Shown here in pieces: positions 16,299-24,782 of a stretch of 64,000 nt of DNA; within the stretch, counting starts at the first letter, position 1, and each line of letters opens with the position of its first letter. The position numbers and the translations under genes were made by a program. The DNA is from Planctomycetales bacterium (lineage in GTDB: Bacteria; Planctomycetota; Planctomycetia; Isosphaerales; Isosphaeraceae): positions 47,888 to 111,887 of the forward strand of contig DAIDHB010000280.1 in NCBI GenBank assembly GCA_027452145.1, in the 5' to 3' direction. Under the pieces are notes generated by a model that made no database searches, was not told the DNA's origin, and worked only from the letters and a program-made list of their open reading frames with translations.

Positions 16299-17714
16299 AT
16301 GTCCACCCTGATCGGCCATCCGGCGCCGGCCTTTGATCTCGACAGCACGCGGAACGCGGCCCCGGCCCGCGGCCGGACGGCGCTGGAGGACTTTCGCGGC
16401 CGATGGCTGACGCTGGTGTTCTACCCGCACGACTTCTCGCTCGTATGCCCGACGGAGCTGGTCGGGCTCAGTCAGCGGCTGGAGGAGTTCCGATCGCACG
16501 ACTGCGAGCTGCTGGGGATCAGTGGCGACTCGGTCGAGTCGCACGAGCGCTGGATCGCCACGCCGAGGGCGCAGGGTGGGCTGGGAGGACTGAACTTCCC
16601 GCTGGCCAGCGACCCGGACGGCGCGGTCGCGCGGAGCTACGGGGTGTATCACGAGGGCTGGAAAGTCGCCGTGCGGGGCCTGTTCATCATCGACCCCGAC
16701 GGCGTCGTGCAATACCAGGTGGTGCACAACCTGAGCGTGGGCCGGCGGAGCCAGGAGGTGCTGCGGGTGCTCACGGCCCTGCAATCGGGCGGCCTTTGCC
16801 GCGAGGACTGGATGGCGGACGACCCGGCGCTCGACCCCTTCGCCATGGTGCGGCCGGGGCGGTACTTCTCCCGCTACCTGATCGAGGCCGAGGTCGGGTG
16901 CGGGACGTTCGCCCGGGTGTTTCGGGCGCGGGACCTTCAGCTCGACCGGCCGGTGGCGCTCAAGGTCTTCAAGCCGGACTGCCCCGTGACGCCCGGCGCC
17001 GCGATGGCCGAGGCCCGCGCGGCCTCGGCGGTCAATCATCCGAATCTGTGCACAATCTACACTGTCGACGACACCGCCGGGGTACCGATCATCGCAATGG
17101 AGTACATCGCGGGGCGGCGGATGGGCCAGGTGGGCCAGGGCGAGCCGCTGACGAACGAGGCGCTGCACTCGATCGCCCGGCAGATGGCCGCCGGGATGGC
17201 GGCGGCCCACGCTGGCGGCATCGTCCATGGTGACCTCAAGCCCGACAACGTGCTGCTGGCCGACGACGGGACGGTCAAGATCCTCGACTTCGGCCTGGCG
17301 CGCCGGCTGAGGCCGAGTGCCCCCGCGGTCGACGACCAGACGGCCGACCTGGCGATCTCGGATCAGGGCAATGGTCTGTTCGGCACGCCGCGTTACCTGG
17401 CGCCCGAGCAGGTCCGCGGCGAACCCGCCACGCCTCGGAGCGACGTCTTCGCACTGGGCGTGATCCTCTACGAGCTGGCGACCGGCCGGACGGCGTTCCC
17501 CGGGCCCGGCCTGCTCCAGGTCCTCGAGCAGATCCGCACGGTCGAACCGGCGTCGATGGCCGAGGGCCTGCCCGAGCCGTTCGGCGACCTGGTCCGCACC
17601 CTGCTCGTCCCCGACCCCGAACGCCGGACGATCACCATGCGCGAGGTCGCCGAGATCCTCACGGCGGCGCCCGAGGCGGCCGCCGCTCTGGCCGCGCCGG
17701 GCGTACCGGCCTGA
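16299..17714 (+). CDS. Peroxiredoxin-Ser/Thr protein kinase fusion
   Basis: 471 residues, no signal peptide or membrane segment, so cytoplasmic. Residues 1-175 are a 2-Cys peroxiredoxin (AhpC/TSA): peroxidatic Cys50 in VCPTEL, the PxxxSxxC active-site frame (P43, S47, C50), the conserved Arg127 in VRGLFIIDPDG, and a resolving Cys167 in GGLCREDW. Residues about 187-455 are a Hanks-type kinase: Gly loop G200-x-G202, Lys222 in VALK, HGDLKPDN at 310-317 (HGD instead of HRD), DFG at 330-332, APE at 368-370, then SDVFALGVILYEL. All catalytic residues of both domains are present. The obvious reading is a kinase switched by peroxide through the attached thiol domain; this is inference. A 9-bp hairpin follows the stop. 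Confidence 0.92.
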   Translation: MSTLIGHPAPAFDLDSTRNAAPARGRTALEDFRGRWLTLVFYPHDFSLVCPTELVGLSQRLEEFRSHDCELLGISGDSVESHERWIATPRAQGGLGGLNFPLASDPDGAVARSYGVYHEGWKVAVRGLFIIDPDGVVQYQVVHNLSVGRRSQEVLRVLTALQSGGLCREDWMADDPALDPFAMVRPGRYFSRYLIEAEVGCGTFARVFRARDLQLDRPVALKVFKPDCPVTPGAAMAEARAASAVNHPNLCTIYTVDDTAGVPIIAMEYIAGRRMGQVGQGEPLTNEALHSIARQMAAGMAAAHAGGIVHGDLKPDNVLLADDGTVKILDFGLARRLRPSAPAVDDQTADLAISDQGNGLFGTPRYLAPEQVRGEPATPRSDVFALGVILYELATGRTAFPGPGLLQVLEQIRTVEPASMAEGLPEPFGDLVRTLLVPDPERRTITMREVAEILTAAPEAAAALAAPGVPA

Positions 17715-17733
17715 GAAAGACGGACTTGCCCAG

Positions 17734-17757
17734 GGCGGGACGCGGACTCGTCCCGCC
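17734..17757 (+). terminator. Hairpin after the peroxiredoxin-kinase gene
   Basis: GGCGGGACG (17734-17742) and CGTCCCGCC (17749-17757) form a perfect 9-bp stem with a 6-nt loop, 19 bp past the stop at 17714. There is no T-run after it, so termination would be Rho-dependent or weak; it may simply be a stabilising 3' structure. Confidence 0.4.
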
Positions 17758-17833
17758 GCCGCGCCGCGGAGCCACGACGGTCTCCGAAGCGGACCCACCC
17801 TACCGACGAACCGATCGTATCGAGGAGAGCCCC

Positions 17834-18535
17834 TTGCCCGCCGAATCCTCCCGCCGCTACCTCGCCATCTTCGACCATGACGGCGTTTTGGTCGACTCGC
17901 TCGAACCCCACCAGCGGGCCTGGCACGAGATGGGCCGCCGCACGGGGTTGCCGTTCACCCCTGAGTTCATCCACGAGACGTTCGGGATGACCAACCCGAG
18001 CATCTTCCGCCGCCTGCTGGGCGACGCGATCACCGACGCCGAGATCCGCCGCTACTCGGACATGAAGGAGGAGTGCTACCGCGACGTGTCGCGGGGGCGG
18101 ATTCGCCTGATGGACGGCGTTCGTGAGGTGCTCGACGCCCTGACCGCGCACGGGATTCTGCTGGCGATCGGCTCCAGCGGCGTGCGGCCGAACCTGGAGC
18201 TGACGGTCAGCGAATGCGAGCTCATTGGTCGGTTCGCCACGATCGCCTCGCTGGAGGACATCACCCACGGCAAGCCCGATCCCGAGGTGTTCCTCGTGGC
18301 GGCGAGCCGAGCGGGTGCGGACCCGTCGCGATCGGTCGTGTTCGAGGATGCCCCGGTCGGCATCCAGGCGGCCAGGGCGGCCGGGATGTACGCCGTCGGC
18401 ATCATGACGACGGTCTCCGCCGACGCCCTTCGCCAGGCCGGGGCCGACGAGGTCGTCCCCAACCTCGTCGGCTACGACGTGCGCGCGTTGCTCGGCCGGA
18501 TCGAGGCCCGTGCCGGGGCTCAGTCGGCCACGTAA
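17834..18535 (+). CDS. HAD-IA hydrolase (beta-phosphoglucomutase/phosphatase-like)
   Basis: 233 residues, cytoplasmic. A TTG start at 17834 is preferred because GAGGAGA lies 5-11 bases upstream and the protein core starts soon after; the longer frame upstream lacks both. Motif I is FDHDGVLVDS (both catalytic Asp present), motif II is AIGSSG, motif III the Lys in THGKPDPEVF, motif IV FEDAPVGIQAARAAGM. The cap domain is the small helical subclass I type (HQRAWHEMGRRTGLPFTPEF). This pattern fits phosphoglucomutase-like or sugar-phosphate phosphatase HADs; the substrate is unknown. The end overlaps the convergent gene by 16 bp. Confidence 0.85.
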   Translation: MPAESSRRYLAIFDHDGVLVDSLEPHQRAWHEMGRRTGLPFTPEFIHETFGMTNPSIFRRLLGDAITDAEIRRYSDMKEECYRDVSRGRIRLMDGVREVLDALTAHGILLAIGSSGVRPNLELTVSECELIGRFATIASLEDITHGKPDPEVFLVAASRAGADPSRSVVFEDAPVGIQAARAAGMYAVGIMTTVSADALRQAGADEVVPNLVGYDVRALLGRIEARAGAQSAT

Positions 18536-20364
18536 CGGAAGCGGAATCGCCCCTCCGGCGCGACGTCGCCACTCGTATAGAAGTCCATGACGTCGCCCGG
18601 GTGCTGGACGTTGTCGGCCCACTTGAAGTCGAACGAGACAGCCTCGCGCTCTCTCGGAATCCCGAGCAGCTCGCGCGGGACCGCGAGTTGGAGCGTGTCT
18701 CCCTGGACGCGATACGACACCCGGCCCACCGGCTTCCAGCGCCAGCCGCCGTCGTTCTTCTCGACCCAGGTCGTGCGGTCGTCCTCGATCCGACGATTGA
18801 CGACGAAGTCGTATCCCTGCCAGCCCGTCGCCGGGTTGCAGTCGGCGTCGATCAAGAGCCACATCCAGCCCGGGTCGGAGGAGGGTGAGATCGGCGCCCG
18901 GGTCCGGGCGAGGAAGAAGACGTTCCTGGCGTCGCGGGCGACCTTGAGCGAGGCCAGGTCGTTGCGGCCGCTGGTGTCGCGGTAGTGCAATCCGCCCGCG
19001 CCGTCGAAGTCGCGGCGGGCGGTGTCGCCCGTGTCGTCGGCGAAGTCCGGGGCAACGTCCGCCCACTGCTCCGGGCCGTCCTCGATCCGGATCGATCGGG
19101 GGGCCGACGCGCGGGGCAGGGGGGCGGCGCCCTTGTATCGCCGCACGTTCGCCACGAGCTGATAGTAATAGTTGTCGCCGTGGCCTCCCTTCATCGGCTC
19201 GATGTCGCGGCTGTACTGCTGGTCGAACTGATCCACGAACTCGATCGGCCCGCCCGGTTTGCCCCAGCGGCCGGCGATCCACTCGTTCCAGCCGGTGACC
19301 ATCACGAAGGGCGGGTCCAGGCGGATCGCCCGCTCCCACTGCTCCTGAAAGTTGAGCCCGCGGTCGACCGAGCCGGGCGAGCGGTCAAGCGCGCCATCGT
19401 GGAAGCTCCGGCCGCGGGCGTCGCCGGCGCTCATGTTCGTCACGCGAGCGTCGCCGACGCGGAGGTTCTGCGCCACCGAGACGTTCACCTGCTCGGGCTT
19501 CTTCGGGTCGGTCGTGTAGCCGTAGACCTGCGGATAAGCGGCCTCCCAGTGCCACGCATTGCGGGTGTTCACCTGGGTGAACGGCCAGTGCGCGCGGCGG
19601 AGCGTGAAGAACCGCCGCAATTCCGGCCGGGCCGCGTCGGGATCGCAGATCATCAGCGGCTTGCCCTCCCAGACGAACCAGAGGTCGCGGAAGTGCCCCG
19701 GCTGGTAGAGATCCCGGTAGATCCGGTCGGCTGTCTCGCCCGCCTGGGTATTGACCATGAAGGCGATCGACGGCGTCCGGCCGCCGGATCGGCGCACCTC
19801 CTCGAAGGTGGTGCAGAGTTGCCGGTACACCTCGGGATAGGTCACCGCGTTGGTGGTGTCGAAGATCAGCACGTCGATCCCGGCCGCCGCCAGGAGCTGC
19901 GCATGACGGCGCAGGACCCAGGGATCGGCAGAGAAATAGTAGCCGTACAGCGGCTCGGCCCAGTAGTGGTACATACCGCGTGGCCCCCACAGCGGCGAAT
20001 CGGGATGACGCAGGGCCTCGGGATCCTTCGCGAGAATGCTCGCGACGTCGTAGGGTCCGCTTCCGGCCGGCGGCTTGCCGCGCGGGTCGTTGTGCCACAG
20101 GAAGTAGAACAGCCCCACGAAGCGGTCGTCCCGGGGCGCGGAGATCCCCCGGTCGCCCGCGACCGGCAGCGACCGTCCCAGCGCGTCGGTCGCGGGCCAG
20201 GGCTTGCCCGGAATCCGGTCGGACGCCCCCCCTCGGCCGCCGAGCATCAGAACGGCCACCAGGCCGATCAGGACACGGCGAGGCAGGACCCCGACGAGCC
20301 GCCGCCGTCGCTCGTGCCCCGGCATCGGGGCGATGCTCATTTTCACCATCGTCTTTGCCTGCAT
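18520..20364 (-). CDS. Secreted GH71/GH99-like glycan-active protein with C-terminal CBM9/DOMON-like domain
   Basis: 614 residues. A hydrophobic signal segment lies at about residues 31-46 (VLIGLVAVLMLGGRGG). Residues about 75-400 resemble the GH99/GH71-like barrel seen in endo-acting glycan hydrolases: VGLFYFLWHNDP, GIDVLIFDTTNA, PSIAFMVNTQ, and a late VMVTGWNEWIAGRWG motif (Glu of WNEW a likely catalytic residue). The last about 170 residues (NVFFLARTRAPI; WMWLLIDADCNPATGWQGYD) look like a CBM9/DOMON sugar-binding domain. A role in polysaccharide breakdown outside the cell is likely; the substrate is unknown. Three in-frame ATGs (20364, 20349, 20340) are possible starts. Confidence 0.75.
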   Translation of the reverse strand: MQAKTMVKMSIAPMPGHERRRRLVGVLPRRVLIGLVAVLMLGGRGGASDRIPGKPWPATDALGRSLPVAGDRGISAPRDDRFVGLFYFLWHNDPRGKPPAGSGPYDVASILAKDPEALRHPDSPLWGPRGMYHYWAEPLYGYYFSADPWVLRRHAQLLAAAGIDVLIFDTTNAVTYPEVYRQLCTTFEEVRRSGGRTPSIAFMVNTQAGETADRIYRDLYQPGHFRDLWFVWEGKPLMICDPDAARPELRRFFTLRRAHWPFTQVNTRNAWHWEAAYPQVYGYTTDPKKPEQVNVSVAQNLRVGDARVTNMSAGDARGRSFHDGALDRSPGSVDRGLNFQEQWERAIRLDPPFVMVTGWNEWIAGRWGKPGGPIEFVDQFDQQYSRDIEPMKGGHGDNYYYQLVANVRRYKGAAPLPRASAPRSIRIEDGPEQWADVAPDFADDTGDTARRDFDGAGGLHYRDTSGRNDLASLKVARDARNVFFLARTRAPISPSSDPGWMWLLIDADCNPATGWQGYDFVVNRRIEDDRTTWVEKNDGGWRWKPVGRVSYRVQGDTLQLAVPRELLGIPREREAVSFDFKWADNVQHPGDVMDFYTSGDVAPEGRFRFRYVAD

Positions 20365-20588
20365 GGGGATATCGTTCCAGAATGGTCGAGGAGGGATGTT
20401 CTCGCCTTGGTGCCGCGGGATCTATCACTTGGCTGCTTGCGTGATTCCGTGAATCGGGGGTTCGAAATCCGGAGACGACCGGCGAAACCTTTCGACGGGC
20501 GGGGAGTTTAGTCTATCAAGAGCGTAGTAAGGTTGAATCAGGATGAGCGAGGGCGAGTGTTATCGGCCGAACGAGCCGGGGGGATGCG

Positions 20589-22559
20589 ATGATCCGGACG
20601 GGGACGAATCGCCGGTTCGGGCGAGTGCGAGTTCCAGGGGCCACCCGGCTGGCGATCGCCGCGATGATCGCGATCGGCCTGGGCGGAGGCGGGTTGCGCC
20701 CGGCGTCGGCGTTCCCGGCGGACGGCGCGAAGTCGAAACTGACCCCGCAGGAGGCGCGCGACCTCAACCAGTCTCTCCAGCAGCTTCTGGCCGTCGTGAA
20801 TGCCGATCGCCGAGCGAAGGCCGAGACGATTCCGGTCTCGATCAAGCGTCCGGCGCGGACGGTCACGCCGCCGACAATGACGCCGGCCGAGCTCGATCGC
20901 CTGGTCGCGCAGTTCCTGACGAAGAACGACCCGAAGGTCGAACCGGCCCCGATGACGACCGATATCGAGTTCGTCCGGCGGGTGTACTTCGACCTCATCG
21001 GCAAGCCGCCGACGCCCGAGCAGGTGGCGGCGTTCGTTCGCGACCGCTCGCGCGACAAGCGGACCCGACTGATCGATCAGCTCCTCAAGAGCCCGGGCTG
21101 GGCGCGAACCTGGGCGCGGTACTGGCGCGACGTGGTCAAGTTCCGCGCCACGAACGAGAACCTGAGGCGAGTCCGATTCGACGAGCTGGAGGACTGGCTG
21201 GCGGCCGAGGTGCAGGCGAACCGGCCGTGGGACCAGATCGTGACCCGGATGATCTCGGCGACCGGGCGGAATGACGAGAACGGGGCCGTCGCATTCCCGC
21301 TGGCTTATGACGCCCAGCCGGTGGAGATGGCCGGCGAGGTGTCGCGGATCTTCCTCGGCGTGCAGATCCAGTGCGCCCAGTGCCACGACCACAAGACCGA
21401 TTCGTGGAAGCGGCAGCAGTTCCACGAGTTCGCCGCATTTTTCGCCGGGGCGAAGCAGAACCAGGTGGTGAAGCCGATGCCCGGCCAGCTTCCGGTGATC
21501 GCCGTGGAATTCCTGCCACGGGCGCGGTACGCCATGCCCGACAAGGCGAATCCCACGCGGCAGATCCCGGTCGCTCCCCGGTTTTTCCTGACATCCGCCG
21601 GGTCGTCGCAAGCTGACCCGGCCTTGCCGATGAATCTGGGGCCGCAGCAGCGGCGTGAGCTGGTGGCATCGTACATCACCGGCCAGGACAACCCGTGGTT
21701 CGCCCGCGCGTTCGTGAATCGAACGTGGTACGTCCTGATGGGCGAGGCGTTCTACGAGCCGATCGACGACATCGGGCCCGAGCGGACAGCCCGGGCGCCC
21801 GAGGTGCTCGAGCCGCTGGCCGACCAGTTCCAGCGCGGGGGCTACGACGTTCGCTGGCTGTACCGCACGATCATGAATACCCAGGCCTATCAGCGTCGGG
21901 TGCGGTCGACGGCCTCCGCGGCGGGGAAGACCCAGTTCGCCTCGGGATGCCCCAGCCGCCTCCGCGGCGACCAGGTCTTCGAGGCCCTGGCCGAGGCACT
22001 CGGCCTGCCGCTGGACGCCGACGGCAATCTCGCCCAGCCGGTGCGGAAGAATGGGAATATCCGGCCGGCCGCGGCGGCGAAGGCATCCGCCGCGGGGCCC
22101 GCGGACCCGAAGAAGTTCGTCTCGCTCGGCCAGAAGACGACGGCTGCTGCGGCCGTGGGCAAGCCGGCGAAGGCAGGCGCGGGCAAGAAGGTGATTCCCG
22201 CGCTGCGGCGGAACGGCTATCGCGAGGTCTTCGAGCGGCTGTTCGGCGTCGATCCCTCGGTGCCGATCGACGAGGTGCTCGGGACGATCCCCCAGGCGTT
22301 GTTCATGATGAACAACCCCCTCATCAACGATCGTGTGGCTGCCCGCCCGGGGACGGTGCTCGGCCAGATCCTTGCCTCCTCGCCCGACGAGCGGACCGCG
22401 CTCAACGCGATCTACATGCGGGTGCTCTCGCGCCCCCCGACGGCGAAGGAGGTCGAGATCTGCGGCCGTTACCTCGCGATGGTCCACAACCCCCGAGAGG
22501 CGTTCGAGGACATCTACTGGAGCCTGATCAATTCGACCGAGTTCCTCACCCGGCGTTGA
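20589..22559 (+). CDS. DUF1549/DUF1553 secreted protein
   Basis: 656 residues. An N-terminal signal (ATRLAIAAMIAIGLGGGGLR) is followed by the DUF1549 domain (EFVRRVYFDLIGKPPTPEQV; RLIDQLLKSPGWARTWARYW; the Cys-His site IQCAQCHDHKTDSW) and the DUF1553 domain (WFARAFVNRTWYVLMG; DQFQRGGYDVRWLYRTIMNT; IYMRVLSRPPTAKEVEIC). The CxxCH resembles a haem-binding site, but haem attachment is unproven. In Planctomycetes these genes are usually paired with DUF1501 genes, as here: the DUF1501 start lies 47 bp downstream. The function of the pair is not established. Confidence 0.9.
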   Translation: MIRTGTNRRFGRVRVPGATRLAIAAMIAIGLGGGGLRPASAFPADGAKSKLTPQEARDLNQSLQQLLAVVNADRRAKAETIPVSIKRPARTVTPPTMTPAELDRLVAQFLTKNDPKVEPAPMTTDIEFVRRVYFDLIGKPPTPEQVAAFVRDRSRDKRTRLIDQLLKSPGWARTWARYWRDVVKFRATNENLRRVRFDELEDWLAAEVQANRPWDQIVTRMISATGRNDENGAVAFPLAYDAQPVEMAGEVSRIFLGVQIQCAQCHDHKTDSWKRQQFHEFAAFFAGAKQNQVVKPMPGQLPVIAVEFLPRARYAMPDKANPTRQIPVAPRFFLTSAGSSQADPALPMNLGPQQRRELVASYITGQDNPWFARAFVNRTWYVLMGEAFYEPIDDIGPERTARAPEVLEPLADQFQRGGYDVRWLYRTIMNTQAYQRRVRSTASAAGKTQFASGCPSRLRGDQVFEALAEALGLPLDADGNLAQPVRKNGNIRPAAAAKASAAGPADPKKFVSLGQKTTAAAAVGKPAKAGAGKKVIPALRRNGYREVFERLFGVDPSVPIDEVLGTIPQALFMMNNPLINDRVAARPGTVLGQILASSPDERTALNAIYMRVLSRPPTAKEVEICGRYLAMVHNPREAFEDIYWSLINSTEFLTRR

Positions 22560-22606
22560 GGCGACACGAACATCCCGGCATCTGCCGGAGACGGGAGCCC
22601 GAGATC

Positions 22607-23914
22607 ATGAACGCGGAACGCGAGCTGGTCCAGGTGGCGATGAGCGACGAAGGGGTCGTCGGCCGCCGCCACTTCCTGCGGACGATCGGCCTGGGCGCGG
22701 CGGGCCTGGCCGCCTCGGGCGCTCTGCCGCTCTCCTTCACCGACTGGATGGCACTCCAGGCCGGCGAGATGCAGAAACGCCGGATGGCCTGCATCCTCCT
22801 GTGGATGTCGGGCGGGCCGAGCCAGCTCGAGACATTCGACCCCAAGCCGGGCACCGAGCACGGCGGTGAGACAAAGGCCATCAGCACGGCCGTCCCGGGC
22901 ATCTCGATTGCCGAGGGGTGGAACGAGACGGCGAAGGTGATGAACGACATCGCCCTGGTGCGCTCGATGACCAACAAGGAGGGCAACCACCAGCGCGCGA
23001 CGTACCAGCTCCACACCGGGTATGTGCCGTCGGCGACGGTGAAGCACCCGAGCATCGGGTGCTCGGTGGCCGGCGAGCTGGGCCAGGGGAAGTTCGACCT
23101 GCCGCATATTGTCAGCATCGGCGGCCCGACCATCGGCGCGGGATTCCTCGGCGCGGCGATGGAACCGTTCGTCGTCCAGAACGCCGAGAAGCCGCCCGAG
23201 AACACCGAGCCGAGGGTGCCGCTCGGCCGCTTCGAGCGCCGGCTGGTGCTCCTCGACCGGCTCGAACATGCCGGATTCGAGCACGTCGGCGGGTCGGACC
23301 GCGTCCGGGACCACCGGGCCCTCTACCATCAGACGACGAAGATGATCCTGTCGCCGCACATGAAGGCGTTCAACCTCGGCGAGGAGCCGGAGGCGATCCG
23401 CACTGCCTATGGCCGCAACGCGTTCGGCCAGGGATGCCTGCTCGCCCGCCGGCTGGTGCAAGCGGGGGTGACCTTCGTCGAGGTCCGCAGTAATGGCTGG
23501 GACACCCACCAGCAGAGCCACGAGAAGGTCGGCAAGCTCGCTACCCAGGTCGACCCGGCCTTCGCCACGCTGATCCGCGACCTGAAGAGCCACGGAATGC
23601 TCGACAGCACATTGATCGTCTGGATGGGCGAGTTCGGCCGGACGCCCAAGATCAATCCGAACGCCGGCCGCGACCACTTCCCCCGGGTATTCAACGTCGC
23701 CCTGGCCGGCGGCGGCGTCAAGGGAGGCCGGGTCATCGGTGCCTCGACTCCCGACGGCATGGACGTCAAGGACCGCCCGGTGGCCGTCCCCGACCTTCTC
23801 GCCTCGCTCTGCCACTCGCTCAAGGTGGACGCGAACAAGGAGGTCATGACCCCGCTGGGCCGGCCCATCAAGGTCGTCGACGGCGGCAAGCCGGTCCGCG
23901 AGCTGTTCGCGTAG
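22607..23914 (+). CDS. DUF1501 protein (sulfatase-fold family, Tat-type leader)
   Basis: 435 residues. The start at 22607 precedes a twin-arginine-like leader (GRRHFLRTIGLGAAGLAASG). The DUF1501 family signatures follow: ILLWMSGGPSQLETFDPKPG, TAKVMNDIALVRSMTNKEGNH, HPSIGCSV, AYGRNAFGQGCLLARRLVQA, WDTHQQSHEK, LIVWMGEFGRTPKIN, GRDHF. DUF1501 belongs to the alkaline phosphatase-like fold, with Asp/His residues suited to metal binding. It is co-transcribed with the DUF1549 gene just upstream. A palindrome (23977-24036) follows the stop. Confidence 0.9.
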   Translation: MNAERELVQVAMSDEGVVGRRHFLRTIGLGAAGLAASGALPLSFTDWMALQAGEMQKRRMACILLWMSGGPSQLETFDPKPGTEHGGETKAISTAVPGISIAEGWNETAKVMNDIALVRSMTNKEGNHQRATYQLHTGYVPSATVKHPSIGCSVAGELGQGKFDLPHIVSIGGPTIGAGFLGAAMEPFVVQNAEKPPENTEPRVPLGRFERRLVLLDRLEHAGFEHVGGSDRVRDHRALYHQTTKMILSPHMKAFNLGEEPEAIRTAYGRNAFGQGCLLARRLVQAGVTFVEVRSNGWDTHQQSHEKVGKLATQVDPAFATLIRDLKSHGMLDSTLIVWMGEFGRTPKINPNAGRDHFPRVFNVALAGGGVKGGRVIGASTPDGMDVKDRPVAVPDLLASLCHSLKVDANKEVMTPLGRPIKVVDGGKPVRELFA

Positions 23915-23976
23915 CGCGCCTTCGCGCCACTGGTCTGCGTCGGACTCTCCGGGTATGCTAATCTTTCTCGAAAACG

Positions 23977-24036
23977 CCCCGCCTGGACGGGGACCGGCCC
24001 CGCGTCGGCGAGGTGACGGTCCCCGTCCTGGCGGGG
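23977..24036. repeat. Inverted repeat after DUF1501 gene
   Basis: Arms CCCCGCCTGGACGGGGACCG (23977-23996) and CGGTCCCCGTCCTGGCGGGG (24017-24036) pair at 19 of 20 positions around a 20-nt loop. It lies 62 bp past the stop at 23914 and 89 bp before the next start, so it could end the DUF1549-DUF1501 transcript. The sequence type resembles dispersed planctomycete palindromes. Confidence 0.7.
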
Positions 24037-24125
24037 TCCTGAGTTTCTAAGTCGTGGCGGCGGTCCAGGGATCGTTCCCGGCGCGCCCGGCGGTCCGATA
24101 TGAGCCTTCCGACAGAACCAGGCCA

Positions 24126-24458
24126 ATGTCGTCCCTGTGGATCATGCTCGTGGTCGGCCTGGTGGGATGGGGTCTTTATGCGGCCTGGCAGCCGCGGGCC
24201 GAGTTCGTGATCCGGATCGAGGATGGGCGGCCGCGAGCGACTCGCGGCAAGGTGGCGCGGGGATTCTTGCAGGAAGTCGGCGACGCCTGCGAGCGCCATG
24301 ATGTGCGTCGGGGAACGATCGCCGGGATCGCCCAGGGCCGGCAAATCCAGTTGCGATTCTCCGGCCCGATCCCGCCCGGCTGCCGGCAGCAACTCCGCAA
24401 CATATGGAACATCACCCGCTGGCCCGCCGGTCCCTCGACCTCCCGACGATTGCCGTGA
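24126..24458 (+). CDS. DUF3634 family small membrane-anchored protein
   Basis: 110 residues. One N-terminal membrane helix (LWIMLVVGLVGWGLYAAW) is followed by a soluble domain with FVIRIEDGRPRATRGKV, FLQEVGDACERHDVRRGTIAGI, IQLRFSGPIPPGCRQQLRNIW, the pattern of DUF3634. The C-terminus is basic and Ser/Arg-rich. The upstream in-frame ATG at 24054 is rejected because it adds a non-conserved stretch before the helix. Function unknown; predicted to be inner-membrane anchored. Confidence 0.8.
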   Translation: MSSLWIMLVVGLVGWGLYAAWQPRAEFVIRIEDGRPRATRGKVARGFLQEVGDACERHDVRRGTIAGIAQGRQIQLRFSGPIPPGCRQQLRNIWNITRWPAGPSTSRRLP

Positions 24459-24782
24459 TAGGGCGCGGAATCCGAGGCGACCGGCAAACTTCGCCCGGCC
24501 GGCAGGGTCGGCCCAGCCGCGCGTCCCGTTACAGTCGATACTGGACGAACTCGGACGTGTCGAAGGGGACGGAACGGTCGTCGGGTTGGGCGCACCTGCG
24601 CCGATAAGAGGAGGTAGTTGAGGAGCCAACCGGGTCGGTCTCGAACCCGGGGCCGCGCGACGCCGGAGGATCCGGCGCGAGGGAGAGGGCCCGGGAATGC
24701 TCGCCCACCGGGAACCGGCGGGCCGAGCGGGACCGATTGGACTCTGCGAGGACCGGTTGACCGCGACCAGGAGGATCGTCGC
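24459..24782. other. 324-bp gap upstream of surface-protein gene
   Basis: No gene seen. It ends with the Shine-Dalgarno AGGAGG (24769-24774) of the next gene; a small GGCGCA/TGCGCC hairpin lies near 24588-24601. No promoter motif could be placed with confidence. Confidence 0.55.
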
